The notes under the pieces: model-generated
What the model was told of the DNA's origin: nothing
The model's database searches: none
Seen by the model: only the letters and a program-made list of their open reading frames with translations
Assembly (NCBI RefSeq): GCF_024586455.1
Contig: NC_065921.1
Span: 13,237,401-13,301,400, forward strand
Length of the DNA: 64,000 bases
Source: Bactrocera neohumeralis
Taxonomy: Eukaryota > Arthropoda > Insecta > Diptera > Tephritidae
Reading direction: 5' to 3'
Position numbers and translations under genes: made by a program
In this document: piece after piece, positions 22,323-35,152 of the stretch
How positions within the stretch are numbered: position 1 is the stretch's first letter
Layout of the letters: each line of letters opens with the position of its first letter

Positions 22323-22849
22323 GGAAAACAAGGATATTTTTATAATTGTTAAATGTGGTCAATGATTTGTGTTATGTGTTATGGAATATGTGTTTAAAAT
22401 AAATGGAATAATAAAATATCGAAATTAAATATTTAAACCAGTTATATTGCGTCTAAAGAGGTCAATTAGCGGAGAGAATTGAAATGTAAATTAACTTGTC
22501 GTGGTTGGTGTCTAAACGTATTTAATATACCAAAATATTATAATTTGTTAAATGTGTCAGAAGTTCGCCAAATGTGTTTGAGTTTCTTTTAAAGTTTCAA
22601 AAAGGAATATTGAACGTTTACGGTTAATACAATGGATATTCATTTGAAAACGTTTTAAAGCATTGCAGTTGGCGTTTTACCTAAATTTATTATCTGTTAA
22701 ACTCTGAACAATTAATATTAATGAATTTAAATCTTCTAATGTATAACAAATCCATTAGAGAAAAATGTGCTGAAGGCTTGCCCAAACGCAAAAAAAAAAT
22801 TAAAAAGAGAATTTGGTTGGAAAAACTAAATTTTTTTGGGTATATTAAG

Positions 22850-23135
22850 GGGTTACATGGGTTTCCTCGGGTAAAAAACACCATTTTTTCAAACAAAATT
22901 TTCGTTTAAATAACTAAATATTTTATTAGAATTTTTTATTCTTACAAACACACACATTTTTGAAAAAGAAATTTGCTAAATTTTTGGGAAAACATATTTT
23001 AAACTGAACAGAAAAAACTGAGCCCGAGTTGGCACGATAACTCCTTATAGGGAAGTGAAAAATACGTGTTTAATTTAAATTCTTAATTTAGAACTTGGAC
23101 GAAGGAAAAAATAACTGAAAATTGGATTTTTGGCA
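22850..23135 (+). repeat. TTAA-family repeat, copy A4 (5' part)
   Basis: It begins TTAAGGGGTTACATGGG, continues TTTCCTCGGGTAAAAAAC, and then follows the family interior as far as the CTTGGACGAAGG block. The right half is missing. Confidence 0.7.
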
Positions 23136-23309
23136 GACATTTAAGTATGTAAGCACTTAAGACCAACAGGAGCCATATACTTATACGTTTGCGAATTGAA
23201 TGTCAATGGGTTATATACACTTGTAAGTCAGAAAAATAAGACAAAAATATTTTATTTAATAAATTTATTTAATAAATAAAATATTTACATTTAAATTGTT
23301 TGGTTAAAA

Positions 23310-23600
23310 GGCATACTCGCGATGTTTCCAAAAACGGCGATCTATCCATAAATAAAAACTATAGAGATATCACATTGATCAGCCTCCCATAAAAATTCTC
23401 ATCAAACTTCTTCTAAACCGAATGCAGGCCTATTCTTAAAGTTCGTTGAGAAAGCAGGCTTTCGCAAAGAAAATCATATCCTATTGTCACAATTCTCGTC
23501 TTATTGGAACAAATCAACGTGTGGAAAGTGAATGTCAACATATGTTTTGTAGACTTCAACACCGCTTTTGGTAGTATAAACCGCCGTCATATCCGGAACT
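23310..23600 (+). mobile_element. LINE reverse-transcriptase fragment
   Basis: Broken frames give reverse-transcriptase signatures of non-LTR retrotransposons: NGDLSINKNYRDITLIS, then QAGF-like AGF/LRK, and a catalytic-domain start resembling NICFVDFNTAFGSINR (compare the usual FVDFEKAFDSI). There are stops and frameshifts throughout and no 5' or 3' end. Clade not determined. Confidence 0.6.
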
Positions 23601-23639
23601 GTGGGCAAAAAATAGTAAGACTTTGTAATTTAAATTTCG

Positions 23640-24345
23640 TGCGAAACCCCATTCGTCGCAATATTTTTTTCTAAGTTGGTATGATTATCAGTGATGTCTA
23701 TGTCAAATTTCACATCCAAATAATCATTGATGTTTAGTATACCCTTTTCTGTCTGAAGTACATAAAGCGCATTCGGCGATTTCTGCGATGAGTGAAATTA
23801 TTCAACAAAGAAGTTCCATTAAATTTTGTGTGCGGAATGAAATATCTGGTACCGAAACGTTCATAATGTAGGAAAAGGACTTCGGTGATAATTGTTTATC
23901 GCGGTTTATTGCTACAAATTATTCAAAGAGGGTTGAGAACGCGTTGACGACGAACCACGTCCCAGACGACCATCAACATCAACTGATGAATATCGAGGTG
24001 TGGTACACTCCGAATTCCAAACTTGGCCAAACTGTCAACAAGGAATACTATTTGAAGGTAATGCATCGTTTGCGCGAAGCTTCTCGTAAATATGCACCAC
24101 AATCGCTTGAGCTAACCATCACGTGGATGATTTGGCTAGGACATACACTACACAAAATTATTGGTGAGGTTTGCAGAACTACTCTTTATTGGAACCTACG
24201 TGGGTCTAGAAATTGCGAACGTCCGAAAACTTCTTGGCGACATACATATAGTAGATGCTGACTTGAAAGACTCTCATAATAACTGGTATAGTTTACGTTA
24301 TCTCCCAAAAACTCGGAACGAATTGAACGCCTTATTTTTGCCTTA
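23640..24345 (+). mobile_element. Degenerate mariner-family transposase, unit 1
   Basis: ATG at 23788 opens MSEIIQQRSSIKFCVRNEI, a typical mariner N-terminus, then soon hits a stop. A separate frame from 23944 gives LGQTVNKEYYLKVMHRLREA, a conserved mid-transposase block. The middle is deleted and frames are shifted, so it is not functional. A near-identical copy lies in unit 2. Confidence 0.75.
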
Positions 24346-24721
24346 ATGCTCCTACCGGAATGAAAGGAAATACTATATAATAATCGGTCATTCATTCTGA
24401 ACATTTTTCTATTACCTTGCTCCCTTAGTCGATCTCTAGAAGGACCTCCGAAAAAATATGTATGGTGGTGAGAAAGATTTTTGGCTTAAATTGATCTCAA
24501 ATTGAAAGACAAAAAAATATATTATTAATGTAGGGTCCGTACATCTATACAAGTAATTATAAAAGGACAAATAAGAATTTTGAATTCTGATAAGATGACG
24601 CCATCACAAAGAAAATTGCTTTTAAAGGGTTATCCATTTCGAGGTTCCCTACTTAAACACACAGAAACTTCTAGTTTAATGGGGAATATTTACTATCATT
24701 CGAAAGAACATTCTTTGGTAT

Positions 24722-25190
24722 TTACTTTTGGAAGATTATCTCTTTCAAATTTTTGCCGCGACTACGTCTTAGATGGTCTATCCGTTGTGTCCATTTTTCG
24801 ATGCCTCGTTCGAGCATTTCAACTGGTAACTGGCGAATGATACGCGTGATGTTTTGCTCCAAAGCCTGAATCGAAGTGTGATTGTCCGCATAGACTTTAG
24901 ACTTTACATATCTCACATTCAAGTCAGGAAAAGACTAACGGTGGATATCCCACGATCCTGGTGGCCAATCGACCGGCCCAAGACGTGAAATTATCTGCTT
25001 ACCGAAGTGTTCTCTCAATAAAGCCATGGATTGATGCGATATGTGGAAAGTGGCGCTGTCTTGTTGAATCCAAATGTCGCCGAGATCATGAGCTTCAATG
25101 TCAGGCATATGTAAGAAATTCGGGTGCAAATTTTAATGCAGTCGGTCTAGTTGTTTCGGAGAAATTTTTAGAAAAAATTATTTATGCTTA
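24722..25190 (-). mobile_element. Tc1/mariner-type transposase C-terminal fragment, unit 1
   Basis: On the minus strand, DLGDIWIQQDSATFHIS and ISRLGPVDWPPGSWD, then a second frame with YVKSKVYADNHTSIQALEQN and WTQRIDHLRRSRGKNLKEII, match the catalytic C-terminal half of Tc1/mariner-superfamily transposases common in insects. A frame break separates the two parts. It is non-functional. Confidence 0.75.
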
Positions 25191-26017
25191 AAATTTATCA
25201 AACTTCGATCCAAAAAAATTTAGGTTAATTCCATCAGAAATTGACTAATTTCCCGATAATCGGTAAAATAAGAAGTTTATTAATGGTTTTAAATGACGTA
25301 CCCGGTTCTTTATAAGATCAGCTGTTTATCAAAATGTAACTTGAGTAGTTAGGCTTAAAGAAAGATTATGTGACACAAATAACGGTGATGTTCACTTTAT
25401 GTGTTATGGAATATGTGTTTAAAATAAATGGAATAAAAAAATATCGAAACTAAATATTTAAACAAGTTATATTGCGTCCAAAGAGGTCAATTAGCGGAGA
25501 GAATTGAGATGTAAATTAACTTGTCGTGGTTGGTGTCTAAACGTATTTAATATACCAAAATATTATAATTTGTTAAATGTGTCAGAAGTTCGCCAAATGT
25601 GTTTGAGTTTCTTTTATAGTTTCAAATAGGAACCTTCAATACGTTTAATACAATGGATTTCCATTTGAAATACGTCTTCATATAACAAAAAACAATAAGA
25701 AATACTGTTTTTAACTTGCAGTCTTACAACAACTCAGTGTTGCAGATTATTTTTTTCTTTCTTTGAAAGCGTTTTAAAGCATTGAAGGAGGCATTTAACC
25801 TAAATTTATTATCTATTAAACTCTGATTGGACAATTCATATTTATTAAAAAATTAAATTCTTCTAGTGTAAAAAAATTGAAATCCATTAGAGAAAAATAT
25901 GCGGAAGGCCTGTCCAGAAGTGAAAAGTCAAAAAAAAACAAAAGAAGTAAAAACAAAAGTTAAGGCAAAGAAAACTTAAAAGAGAATTTGCTTGAAAAAA
26001 ATAAAAAATTTTTAGGC

Positions 26018-26625
26018 ACATTAAAAGGTTACATGGGTCTCCTCGGGTAAAAAACTGATTTTTTTCAACAATTTTTTCTCATATAAAAAATTAAATATTT
26101 CATTAGAATTTTTTATTGTTATAAACATACACTATTAACAAAGAAATTCTGAAATTTTTGACAAAAAAAATTTCAAATTCTGCCATTGCGACGCCATTTC
26201 CGGTGACTCCTCGGTACATAGATGCACCCGAGTTGGCAGGATAACTCTTTACAAGATCATCGAAAGTGAAAAAATATGTGTTTTAGTTAAAACCTTAACA
26301 TAGAACATAGATGAAGTCAAAGAAAAACAGAAATTCGGAGTTTTAGCAAACATTTTCACAAAAAAAATAAAATTTCAGAGAAAACTTCCCAACATTCTTT
26401 TTGAAATAGTTGTAATCGGAAAAAATTCTTCATCCAAGTCTTTAAGAACTATATCTTTTGTATCATTGATTGGAGAAAAACGCGTTTAAAGACGTTACAC
26501 TTAGCCTTAGTCTTGGGCGCTCAAATTCTCAAGACTGTATCTCCGAAACTGTTACTCGGATCAATTTGAAAACTGTATTATAAAGGTGTTGTAGAATTTA
26601 ATAAGACAATAAAAAAGACCAACAG
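26018..26625 (+). repeat. TTAA-family repeat, copy A5
   Basis: Left end TTAAAAGGTTACATGGG, followed by CTCCTCGGGTAAAAAAC and the whole family interior, ending in GTTGTAGAATTTAATAAGAC. It is longer than copy A4 in unit 1. Confidence 0.7.
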
Positions 26626-26659
26626 GAGCTTTGCAAACTTTAAATAAATTAACACTGTG

Positions 26660-27583
26660 TTAAGTGCCTATTCTTAAGGTTCGTTGAGAAAGCAGGCCTT
26701 CGCAAAGAAAATCATATCCTATTGTCACAATTCTCGTCTTATTGGAATAAATCAACGTGTGGAAAGTGAATATCAACATATGTTTTGTAGACTTCAACAC
26801 CGCTTTTGGTAGTATAAACCGCCGTCATATCCGGAACTGTGGGCAAAAAATAGTAAGACTTTGTAATTTAAATTTCGTGCGAAACCCCATTCGTCGCAAT
26901 ATTTTTTTCTAAGTTGGTATGATTATCAGTGATGCCTATGTCGAATTTCACATCCAAATAATCATTGATGTTTAGTATACCCTTTTCTGTCTGAAGTACA
27001 TAAAGCGCATTCGACGATTTCTACGATGAGTGAAATTATTCAACAAAGAAGTTCCATTAAATTTTGTGTGCGGAATGAAATATCTGGTACCGAAACGATC
27101 ATAATGTAGGAAAAGGACTTCGGTGATAATTGTTTATCGCGGTTTATTGCTACAAATTATTCAAAGAGGGTTGAGAACGCGTTGACGACGAACCACGTCC
27201 CATCGACCATCAACATCAACTGATGAATATCGAGGTGTGGTACACTCCGAATTCCAAACTTGGCCAAACTGTCAACAAGGAATACTATTTGAAGGTAATG
27301 CATCGTTTGCGCGAAGCTTCTCGTAAATATGCACCACAATCGCTTGAGCTAACCATCACGTGGATGATTTGGCTAGGACATACACTACACAAAATTATTG
27401 GTGAGGTTTGCAGAACTACTCTTTATTGGAACCTACGTGGGTCTAGAAATTGCGAACGTCCGAAAACTTCTTGGCGACATACATATAGTAGATGCTGACT
27501 TGAAAGACTCTCATAATAACTGGTATAGTTTACGTTATCTCCCAAAAACTCGGAACGAATTGAACGCCTTATTTTTGCCTTAA
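26660..27583 (+). mobile_element. LINE remnant and mariner remnant, unit 2
   Basis: This is the second copy of the block at 23436-24345. It contains the end of the LINE fragment (up to about 26825), the mariner start ATG at 27026 and the GQTVNKEYYLKV frame at 27223-27498. It carries the same lesions as unit 1, so it was already dead when duplicated. Confidence 0.75.
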
Positions 27584-27907
27584 TGCTCCTACCGGAATGA
27601 AAGGAAATACTATATAATAATCGGTCATTCATTTTGAGCATTTTTTCTATTCCCTTGCTCCCTTAGCCGATCTCTAGAAGGACCTCCGAAAAAATATGTA
27701 TGGTGGTGAGAAAGATTTTTGGCTTAAATTGATCTCAAATTGAAAAACAAAAAATATAATATTAATGTAGGGTCCGTACATCTATACAAGTAATTATAAA
27801 AGGACAAGTAAGAATTTTGAATTCTGATAAGATGACGCCATCACAAAGAAAATTGCTTTAAAAGGGTTATCCATTTCGAGGTTCCCTACTTAAACACACA
27901 GAAACTT

Positions 27908-28419
27908 CTAGTGGGGAATATTTATTATCATTCGAAAGAACATTCTTTGGTATTTACTTTGGAAGATTATCTCTTTCAAATTTTTGCCGCGACTACGTCT
28001 TAGATGGTCCATCCGTTGCGTCCATTTTTCGATGCCTCGTTCGAGCATTTCAACTGGTAACTGGCGAATGATACGCGTGATGTTTTGCTCCAAAGCCTGA
28101 ATCGAAGTGTGATTGTCCGCATAGACTTTAGACTTTACATATCTCACATTCAAGTCAGAAAAAGACTAACGGTGGATATCACACGATCTTGGTGGCCAAT
28201 CGACCGGCCCAAGACGTGAAATTATCTGCTTACCGAAGTGTTCTCTCAATAACTCTATTGGTTGATGCGATATGTGAGTTTCGCTGTCTTGTTGAATCCA
28301 AATGTCGCCGAGATCACGAGCTTCAATGTCAGGCATATCTAAGAAATTCGGGTGGAAATTTTAATGCAGTCGGTCTAGTTGTTTCGGAGAAATTTTTAGA
28401 AAAAAATATTTATGCTTAA
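27908..28419 (-). mobile_element. Tc1/mariner-type transposase C-terminal fragment, unit 2
   Basis: Near-identical duplicate of 24722-25190 on the minus strand, with the same YVKSKVYADNHTSIQ block. A few substitutions and small indels distinguish it. Confidence 0.75.
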
Positions 28420-29789
28420 AATTTATCAAACTTCGATCCAAAAAAATTTAGGTTAATTCCATCAGAAATTGACTAATTTCCCGATAATCGGTAAAATAAG
28501 AAGTTTATTAATGGTTTTAAATGACGTACCCGGTTCTTTATAAGATCAGCTGTTTATCAAAATGTAACTTGAGTAGTTAGGCTTAAAGAAAGATTATGTG
28601 ACACAAATAACGGTGATGTTCACTTTTCATCAATATCTTTATTTTTTATTCATTAGATTTCAATAATTTTCGCTTAGCTCATTTCAATGCACACATTTAT
28701 ACATAAACATACATATGTATATATATATATTAGTTTTTATTTTTCACAGTAAATTCTTTAATCTTTACTTTAGTTTGTTTAATATTAATATTTTTATTAC
28801 ACTTTTCTTACTTTAATTAAATACAAATTAATTTAAAGTTAACGTAAAAAAATGTAAGTTAATTGAATACAATTAAATGACAATTACTTAACTATTTTTA
28901 TATAAATACTTACATACATAGATAAACATGAGTATGCACTATATGTTGTTGTTTTCGAGTATTTATGTCTGCCTGACAACACTAACAAATTTAATTCCGT
29001 TTAACTACAAAAAGTCTTCTTAATTGTGTGGTGTAAATTTGATTAACACTCAATTTGCTTATAAACACGCATATATGTATGTGTGAATTAATAGTTTTGT
29101 GTGCTTAAGTGCTGTATTTTATTTGCCTGTTTTTTCTTGCACCATCATTCAAATTTGTTGCAACTTTTTTATTATTATTGAGTACCGTATTTGCAGTTTT
29201 TGTTGGTTTTCAATTGTTTAATTTTGGTATTATATTTATAGCCGGTCCTCCATATTTTTTTATACTTGCAATTACCATTAGTCATTCGTACTTAATTATG
29301 CTAATGAGCCACTACTGTTAGTATGTATTTGATTTGATTTCGCTGCTTGCACACACACACACTTACACTTGTCGCCTGCCTGCTAATTACACGCGTACTC
29401 ATTGAAATTTTTCATTTGCCTTCTTGAATGCTTAATCGCATTAATTAGCTGTCGACATGTGTTTGATATTTTTTGATTTTTTACAATTATTATTATCTTT
29501 CATTTATTTATTTTTTGCAATGTTGTCGTGCTTGATTTAGTTTAATATTATCGCAAAATGTTCATCGATTCGTGGGACTTAATTGGCTTTCAATTTAAAT
29601 CGCATTATAATTGTGTTTCTAATAATAGCATTAGCACGTGCCTGTACATACATACATACATACATGTACATTATGTATAAAAATACACATATATGTATGT
29701 AGGTGTACATCTAAATCACACGACTTCATCTAATCGCAGTTGTATGTATTACAATAATGTCTGTATGTATGTATGTATGTATGACTTTT

Positions 29790-31416
29790 TTATACTCTTG
29801 CAACATGTTGCTACAGGGTATACTAGTTTTGTTCACAAGTTGCAATCCGAGTGACTGTCTGTCTGTCCATCCGTCCGTCCGTGTGAGCTGTAACTTGGGT
29901 AAAAATTTAGATATCGTAATGAAATCTGGTATATATGTTTCGTAATCAGATTGCTGCCACGCCCACGAACCGCCATTAACCGAAACCCTATAAAGTGTCA
30001 TAGCTAAGCCCTTAATTAAGTTATAGAGCTGTAATTTGGTTCAGAGGATTGCAGTAGCAAGGGGCACCTGTAAGCTAAAAACTTGAAAAAGTAGGCGTAG
30101 CCCCGACTTCTAATAGGTTTAATGTAAATATCTCCTAGACCTAAGCTGAAGTACGATAGTTAAATTCGCAAAAAACATATCGTATAAGAACTTGTACCGA
30201 CAGTTGGAAAATGAATGAAATCGGACCATAACCCCGCTCCTCCCCATATAACGATACTGTTAAAAACTACTAAAAATTCGTAAATCAATAACTAAGCACG
30301 CCAGAGACATAAAATTATTACTCTCGAGATGATATGAGACTCTGGACGTTGGGCGTGGCACCGCTCACTTTTAGTTGAAATTACATAACTCGGATCCTGA
30401 TATAACGATTTCAACCAAATTCGGTACGTGACATTCTATTTACATTCCTATATAACGGTGCCAAAATGGACAAAATCGGACTGCAACCACGCCTACTTCC
30501 TATATAACACTATTTCAAATTCCACCTCATTCTTTCTCTTTCCAGTGTACAAAACAAGAATCAATCAAAATAACGAGCAAAGTTTTATGCACAAATAATG
30601 TCTTTCAGATATGCCACATTATAACAAAAAATGGTTCAAACCCAACAAAAACTGTTCAAGCCCCTAAGTACCGAATATATAGAACCCATTAATTATAGTA
30701 TGAAATAAATGATTGAAAGAGAGAAAGAATCCGTTCCAGGTAATGGTATGTCTATATATCAAAAATATATTGAATCGGGTCAATACTTCCTCTAGCCCCC
30801 TATACCTAATATAAAGGTTTTCGAACTTCGACTTAAAACCACATATGTGAGTTATCTCAATGAAATTGAAGGAACTCGTTTTGCTGATAATATTGTATCT
30901 TTGTGCCTAAAATGGCTAAAATTAGGCGAAACTTGTCTTATTCCCCATATAACTAATATCAGGATTTTCAAATATCCGGCTGATTTTACTCCGGATAATT
31001 GGTGATGAAATGTGGGGTACCTTAATGAATCACAAGGAACATTTAATTAGTACGTGGCATATTAATAGTCAAATATTGGCAAAAATAAATAAAATTGGGT
31101 CGATACTACACTCAACTCCCATATACTACTTATCTATAGTACAATGATTTTTGTTTTTCTAACAAATCTTATGTGTGAACCAGTGAGTTGTATAGTATAT
31201 ACATATGTATGTATACATATGTATAATTCGAACCCTTGAATTGATACTATAAGTCAAACTTCATAAAAATTTTTATTCATATCTCGTAAGTTTTTTTATG
31301 GATTATGGTAAGTTAGGGAAGTTCAACTGTATATCTACTTGCTTGGATTTCGATCCTCTGGTTGACGCATTAAGGTATTTTCTTGGTTTTGATTTTTGCA
31401 AGTTGCAAGAGTATAA
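29790..31416. mobile_element. 1.6 kb non-autonomous element with 15 bp inverted ends
   Basis: TTATACTCTTGCAAC (29790-29804) and its exact inverse GTTGCAAGAGTATAA (31402-31416) bound the element. Just inside the left end lies a CTGTCTGTCTGTCCATCCGT pyrimidine track. The interior has no transposase and repeats short phrases such as ACGCCC and CCATATAAC. Repeats with this left end are, as I recall, common in tephritid and drosophilid genomes. Confidence 0.7.
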
Positions 31417-33659
31417 AATGCTCGGTTGCACATGAACTTAGCCCTTATTTTTTTTTTTGGAACTGCATTCATTTAGTTTTATTTTCAAATTAGGTTTTCA
31501 CGCATTTTTTCGACAAAAAACGTATTTGCTCATTATAGGAAATTTATTAAATTTATTGCTTAAATATTGTAATTAATTAGTTTCATTAGTCTACTACGTA
31601 CATACATACATATATTTACAATTATAACATGACTTTGATTATTTTATTTTCAAATTTACTGCAAATTTATGCATACAGTTTTTGCAAGTGGGTTGATTTT
31701 TTGGATGAGGTGGGTCTGTAGTGATTGCTCAAGGTTTAAAATTTAAAAGAGAGAGATATTTAAAGATAAATTCTGTATAACTTATTATATACAATAAATA
31801 TGTATGTATGTATAATATAATGTTGAGCTATTACCAAAAATAAGTAAGAAATCAGAAAAGCAGCAATAAAGGTTGAGATTTTGAATATTTTTTATTTCAC
31901 GCATATTAAAACGTCATAACGGTATTGAAGCATGATGCGAATGAAGACGACTCTATGGTGAATATATCAGCAAGCTTGCTTGACATTGAATTTACTTGCA
32001 CTGGAAACTAACTTGTCTTGTTCCAGAATGTTTGTGAGATTTCAAACTAAAATTTTTCAAAAAGTTTGTCGCTCATTGTTGCTAAGCAGTCAAGATTAAT
32101 GAACCGCTTTACAGAGGTTTATTTTAATTTTGTTTAGATTAGATCTCCTGAACATATAAAATGTGACAATATATGTCCTTTATAAAGTCGTAAACCATGC
32201 ATCTGACCATGTTATGGTCTTTAGCAAAGTTGTTGTGCATGAGCCAAGGAAGGTTTATGAGTCGGTACGACCAATTCTCTACAGATGGTGCCACTGACAT
32301 TCCAATGTAAATTGTGTAAATTGTGTCCGGCTCACATTGAACAGACACAGAAGTGTTTTTTCGGCATCCGAAGCCCATCGATTGTAAATTGAGTCGAAAA
32401 GAATATTTGCTGACTCAATCCAAAAAAAAATATCCAGGAGAATTTTATATTCCACAGCACCAGTATCATATTTATGAATTTTTTTTTCGGTATACATAAG
32501 CTTGGCAGTCAAGTTTTCCAACTCAACCTTCTAGTAAATGAAAACGGAATTGTTTTCAGTTGTTCTTTTAATGTTTCTTTTAATAAATGTCTAAAGGTGT
32601 ATCATTATGTGCTGAGAATAAATTTTCATCTATCAGGGTTTCAACATCGAACAACAAGACTGTGATTCTCAACGCTCTCAGCTGGAGCTTCTTAGCTGCT
32701 GTCATAGTAACATAATATATTAGTACTTATTATCCAGATATTTAATATGATATTTAATATGAATTTATAAGTCTCATAATTGAGTGAAAGTAATGCCACA
32801 AAAGTCAACCAACTGCATAAAACTTACACTTAATTGCCAAAAAGTATTAAAATATAATATGCTCCAGGCAAATGCATTACGAATATAAGTTTGCGGTTGA
32901 GAACTGGCTTCAAATTACCTAAAATAGATAACTTAAACCACAGATTCCCCACTGGCATTTCCACAGAAATGGAATGCAGTTGTTTAAAAGGCAGCAAAGC
33001 CATAAATGGGTTAGTTTTCTAGAAATCGGTCGATTTCCCAGCAGGTCGTGTTTACATTTGTGCAAATGATTGCAATTACAAATGCTGCAGCCATAATCAC
33101 TTCAATACACAATTACCGCTACAAATGTGTGTGTGTGCATATAGATATATTAATGTATCAATAATGAAGCTGTGGCTTTGACTAAATGTTCATAATTATT
33201 ACTGCATAATGAATGGTAAGCAATAACGCATTGTTATGTAATGTAAGTAATTGTAAGTACCATATGTAGAAGAGCATTTGCTGAGGGAAAATATTTTATG
33301 TAACCTTAACATAGTTGGCTAATGCACAACACAAAATTCGAAATTAATTTTTCCAATTGAATGCAGTCTGTGGTAAATAAAGCCACAAAATAAATAATAA
33401 ATATAGAATATCATAAACAAATGCGTTTGCAGCTGGCAGCGCTGTGAATCAGTGAATTGTGCAGCATTTACAAAGAATTATTCGAATAGAGTGGAGTTTA
33501 GAAATTAAGAGAATAAGTGTTCTATAGGGTGTGGTAAATTAAATGCCTAAATGAATAGTTTTGGAGCTACAGTGAGTGGATTTTGGACCAAGAGAATAAA
33601 AGAAGTCGGAGCTCAAGACCTTAAATCGCTAAAAAAATAATTTTCGAAGTATTTGCGAT

Positions 33660-34350
33660 TCGCAGTGTTAACAGTAAAACTTTTAGATTCGCGAATAGAA
33701 ATTTAGAGCGAAATTTTTCGAAATCGAAAATGTTTGGGTCTAAGTGTTGTTGTAGAAAATAGTTTTCGAAGTCACTGTGAAACTCAATGCTAACAGCAAA
33801 ATATCAATATCTGCGAAAACATTTAATTTCGTGAACAGAAATTTAGAGTAAAATTTTTCGAAATCGAAAATGTTCGGGTCTGAGTATTGTTGTAGAATTT
33901 CGATGTCTTTCCGAATCGCAACGCTAAGAGTAAAACATTTATATATGTACGTGAACACAGGTTTAGGGAACATTTTTTTCGAAATCGAAAATGTTTGGGT
34001 CTAAATATTGTGGTAAACATTTTCGAAGTCACTGTGAATTTCAGTGCTAACAGTACAGAATAAAGCATTTAGATCCAAAAACACAGTCTCGATAAGTTCT
34101 AAAGCTGTAACTCTCTCAGCTGAAGAAAATATGAATTCTACAATGAAGATTTGGATTATTTAGATTGCTTTCGAAGACATGGTTCATTTATGATTAATTT
34201 AATAACGGAAGCAAGATTATTGAATCAGAGAGAGTCTGTCATGCTTAGATCCTGATAATTTCTAAAGCGGTATCTCTCTCAGCCGCCAAAATTATGATGT
34301 CTGCCATGAAGATTTGGATTATTTAGATTGCTTTCGGAAACTTGGTTCCT
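33660..34350. repeat. Two degenerate tandem repeats
   Basis: The phrase TTTTCGAAATCGAAAATGTT recurs at about 33716, 33857 and 33975 with diverged text between, giving three units of about 120-140 bp. Next to it, GAAGATTTGGATTATTTAG with preceding TCTCTCAGC recurs at about 34145 and 34306, giving two units of about 160 bp. Confidence 0.65.
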
Positions 34351-35152
34351 TATATTACTTAAGTGAGGTTATGAATAATAGAAAAGAGGTGGAAGAAGAG
34401 GTTTGTACTTTTATTATGTTAAAATTTTGTTGGGAGAGAAATAATCGGAAACAATATTCGGCTTTTGCGAGGTTTCAACTTTGCGTTGATCTGAATCCTA
34501 TTATGGGATCAGCAAAATTGTAGCCCATTATATGATCCAAGAAACTTATTAAAGCTCTCTGATATAAAATTGAAAGTATTATACTAAAGCAGCTCCTCTG
34601 GTTTGCTTTCAATGGAAACATTTTCCAGTTGGGTAATAAATTAGTCCGTTAAGAGCAAAATATTGCGTAATCAAAGGGATTGATATTTTTCAATTACGCT
34701 TTGCCACTAATTTATGAATTGGTTGCTGTATATAAAGCTTTAGATAAAATAATAAGTAAAAATTATATATTTTTAATACGTTTCCAATGTCACAACAATT
34801 TTTATGTATATTATAGCTAAGCTTTTATGCGATTGTATTTGTGTTTGTGTGGCCCACATTGATGAGCTTACGTTATGCCACTGAATTACGTATTACTAAT
34901 ACATACTCACGTAAATTAAATGCTGGAGCGTTTAACAATGCTTCTCCAATTTTCGTTATTTCACAAATATGTACCACAAATAGCTACTTTTTTATAATAA
35001 ACTCTATTGCTCTGCGCTATTGTTCCACTGCAATTCATAATTTCATATTTGTATCTCTCTTTTATTTAGCTAGTTACTTAGTGTGTATGTTTGCATGCAT
35101 GCATGTCGGTATGTAAGTGCGCATTCGACGCGCCTTACATGATAACTGATTC

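Larger units (their letters stand above)
22372..25396 (+). repeat. Tandem duplication, unit 1
   Basis: Unit 1 starts at TTATGTGTTATGG in the 3'UTR of the Gly/Lys peptide gene and ends at GTGATGTTCACT. The same order of sequence repeats head-to-tail in 25397-28625. The distal part (about 23436-25396) is nearly identical to its partner. The proximal part (22372-23135) is clearly more diverged and differs by indels. The unit is made mainly of transposon debris, listed separately. Confidence 0.9.
25397..28625 (+). repeat. Tandem duplication, unit 2
   Basis: Head-to-tail copy of unit 1, about 200 bp longer. It holds an extra segment of roughly 110 bp near 25670-25770 and a longer A-family repeat (26020-26625), but it lacks the LINE sequence corresponding to 23300-23430. 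It carries a second copy of the peptide gene's polyA region but no copy of the peptide gene itself. Confidence 0.9.
28626..35152. other. Intergenic region between the duplication and the kazrin 3' end
   Basis: No gene is supportable. The region holds ATGT microsatellites, a 1.6 kb TIR element (29.79-31.42 kb), a degenerate coding-like patch on the minus strand near 32.1-32.7 kb, and degenerate tandem repeats (33.66-34.35 kb). The last few hundred bases before 35153 are probably the kazrin 3'UTR, with an AATAAA on the minus strand near 35065. Confidence 0.55.

Noticed and set aside
32139..32665. Overlapping minus-strand frames with somewhat protein-like text (GFGCRKNTSVSVQCEPD; LFSAHNDTPLDIY)
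   Set aside because: The frames shift repeatedly, lack splice signals and match no family I know. Probably a decayed gene or transposon, too weak to call.
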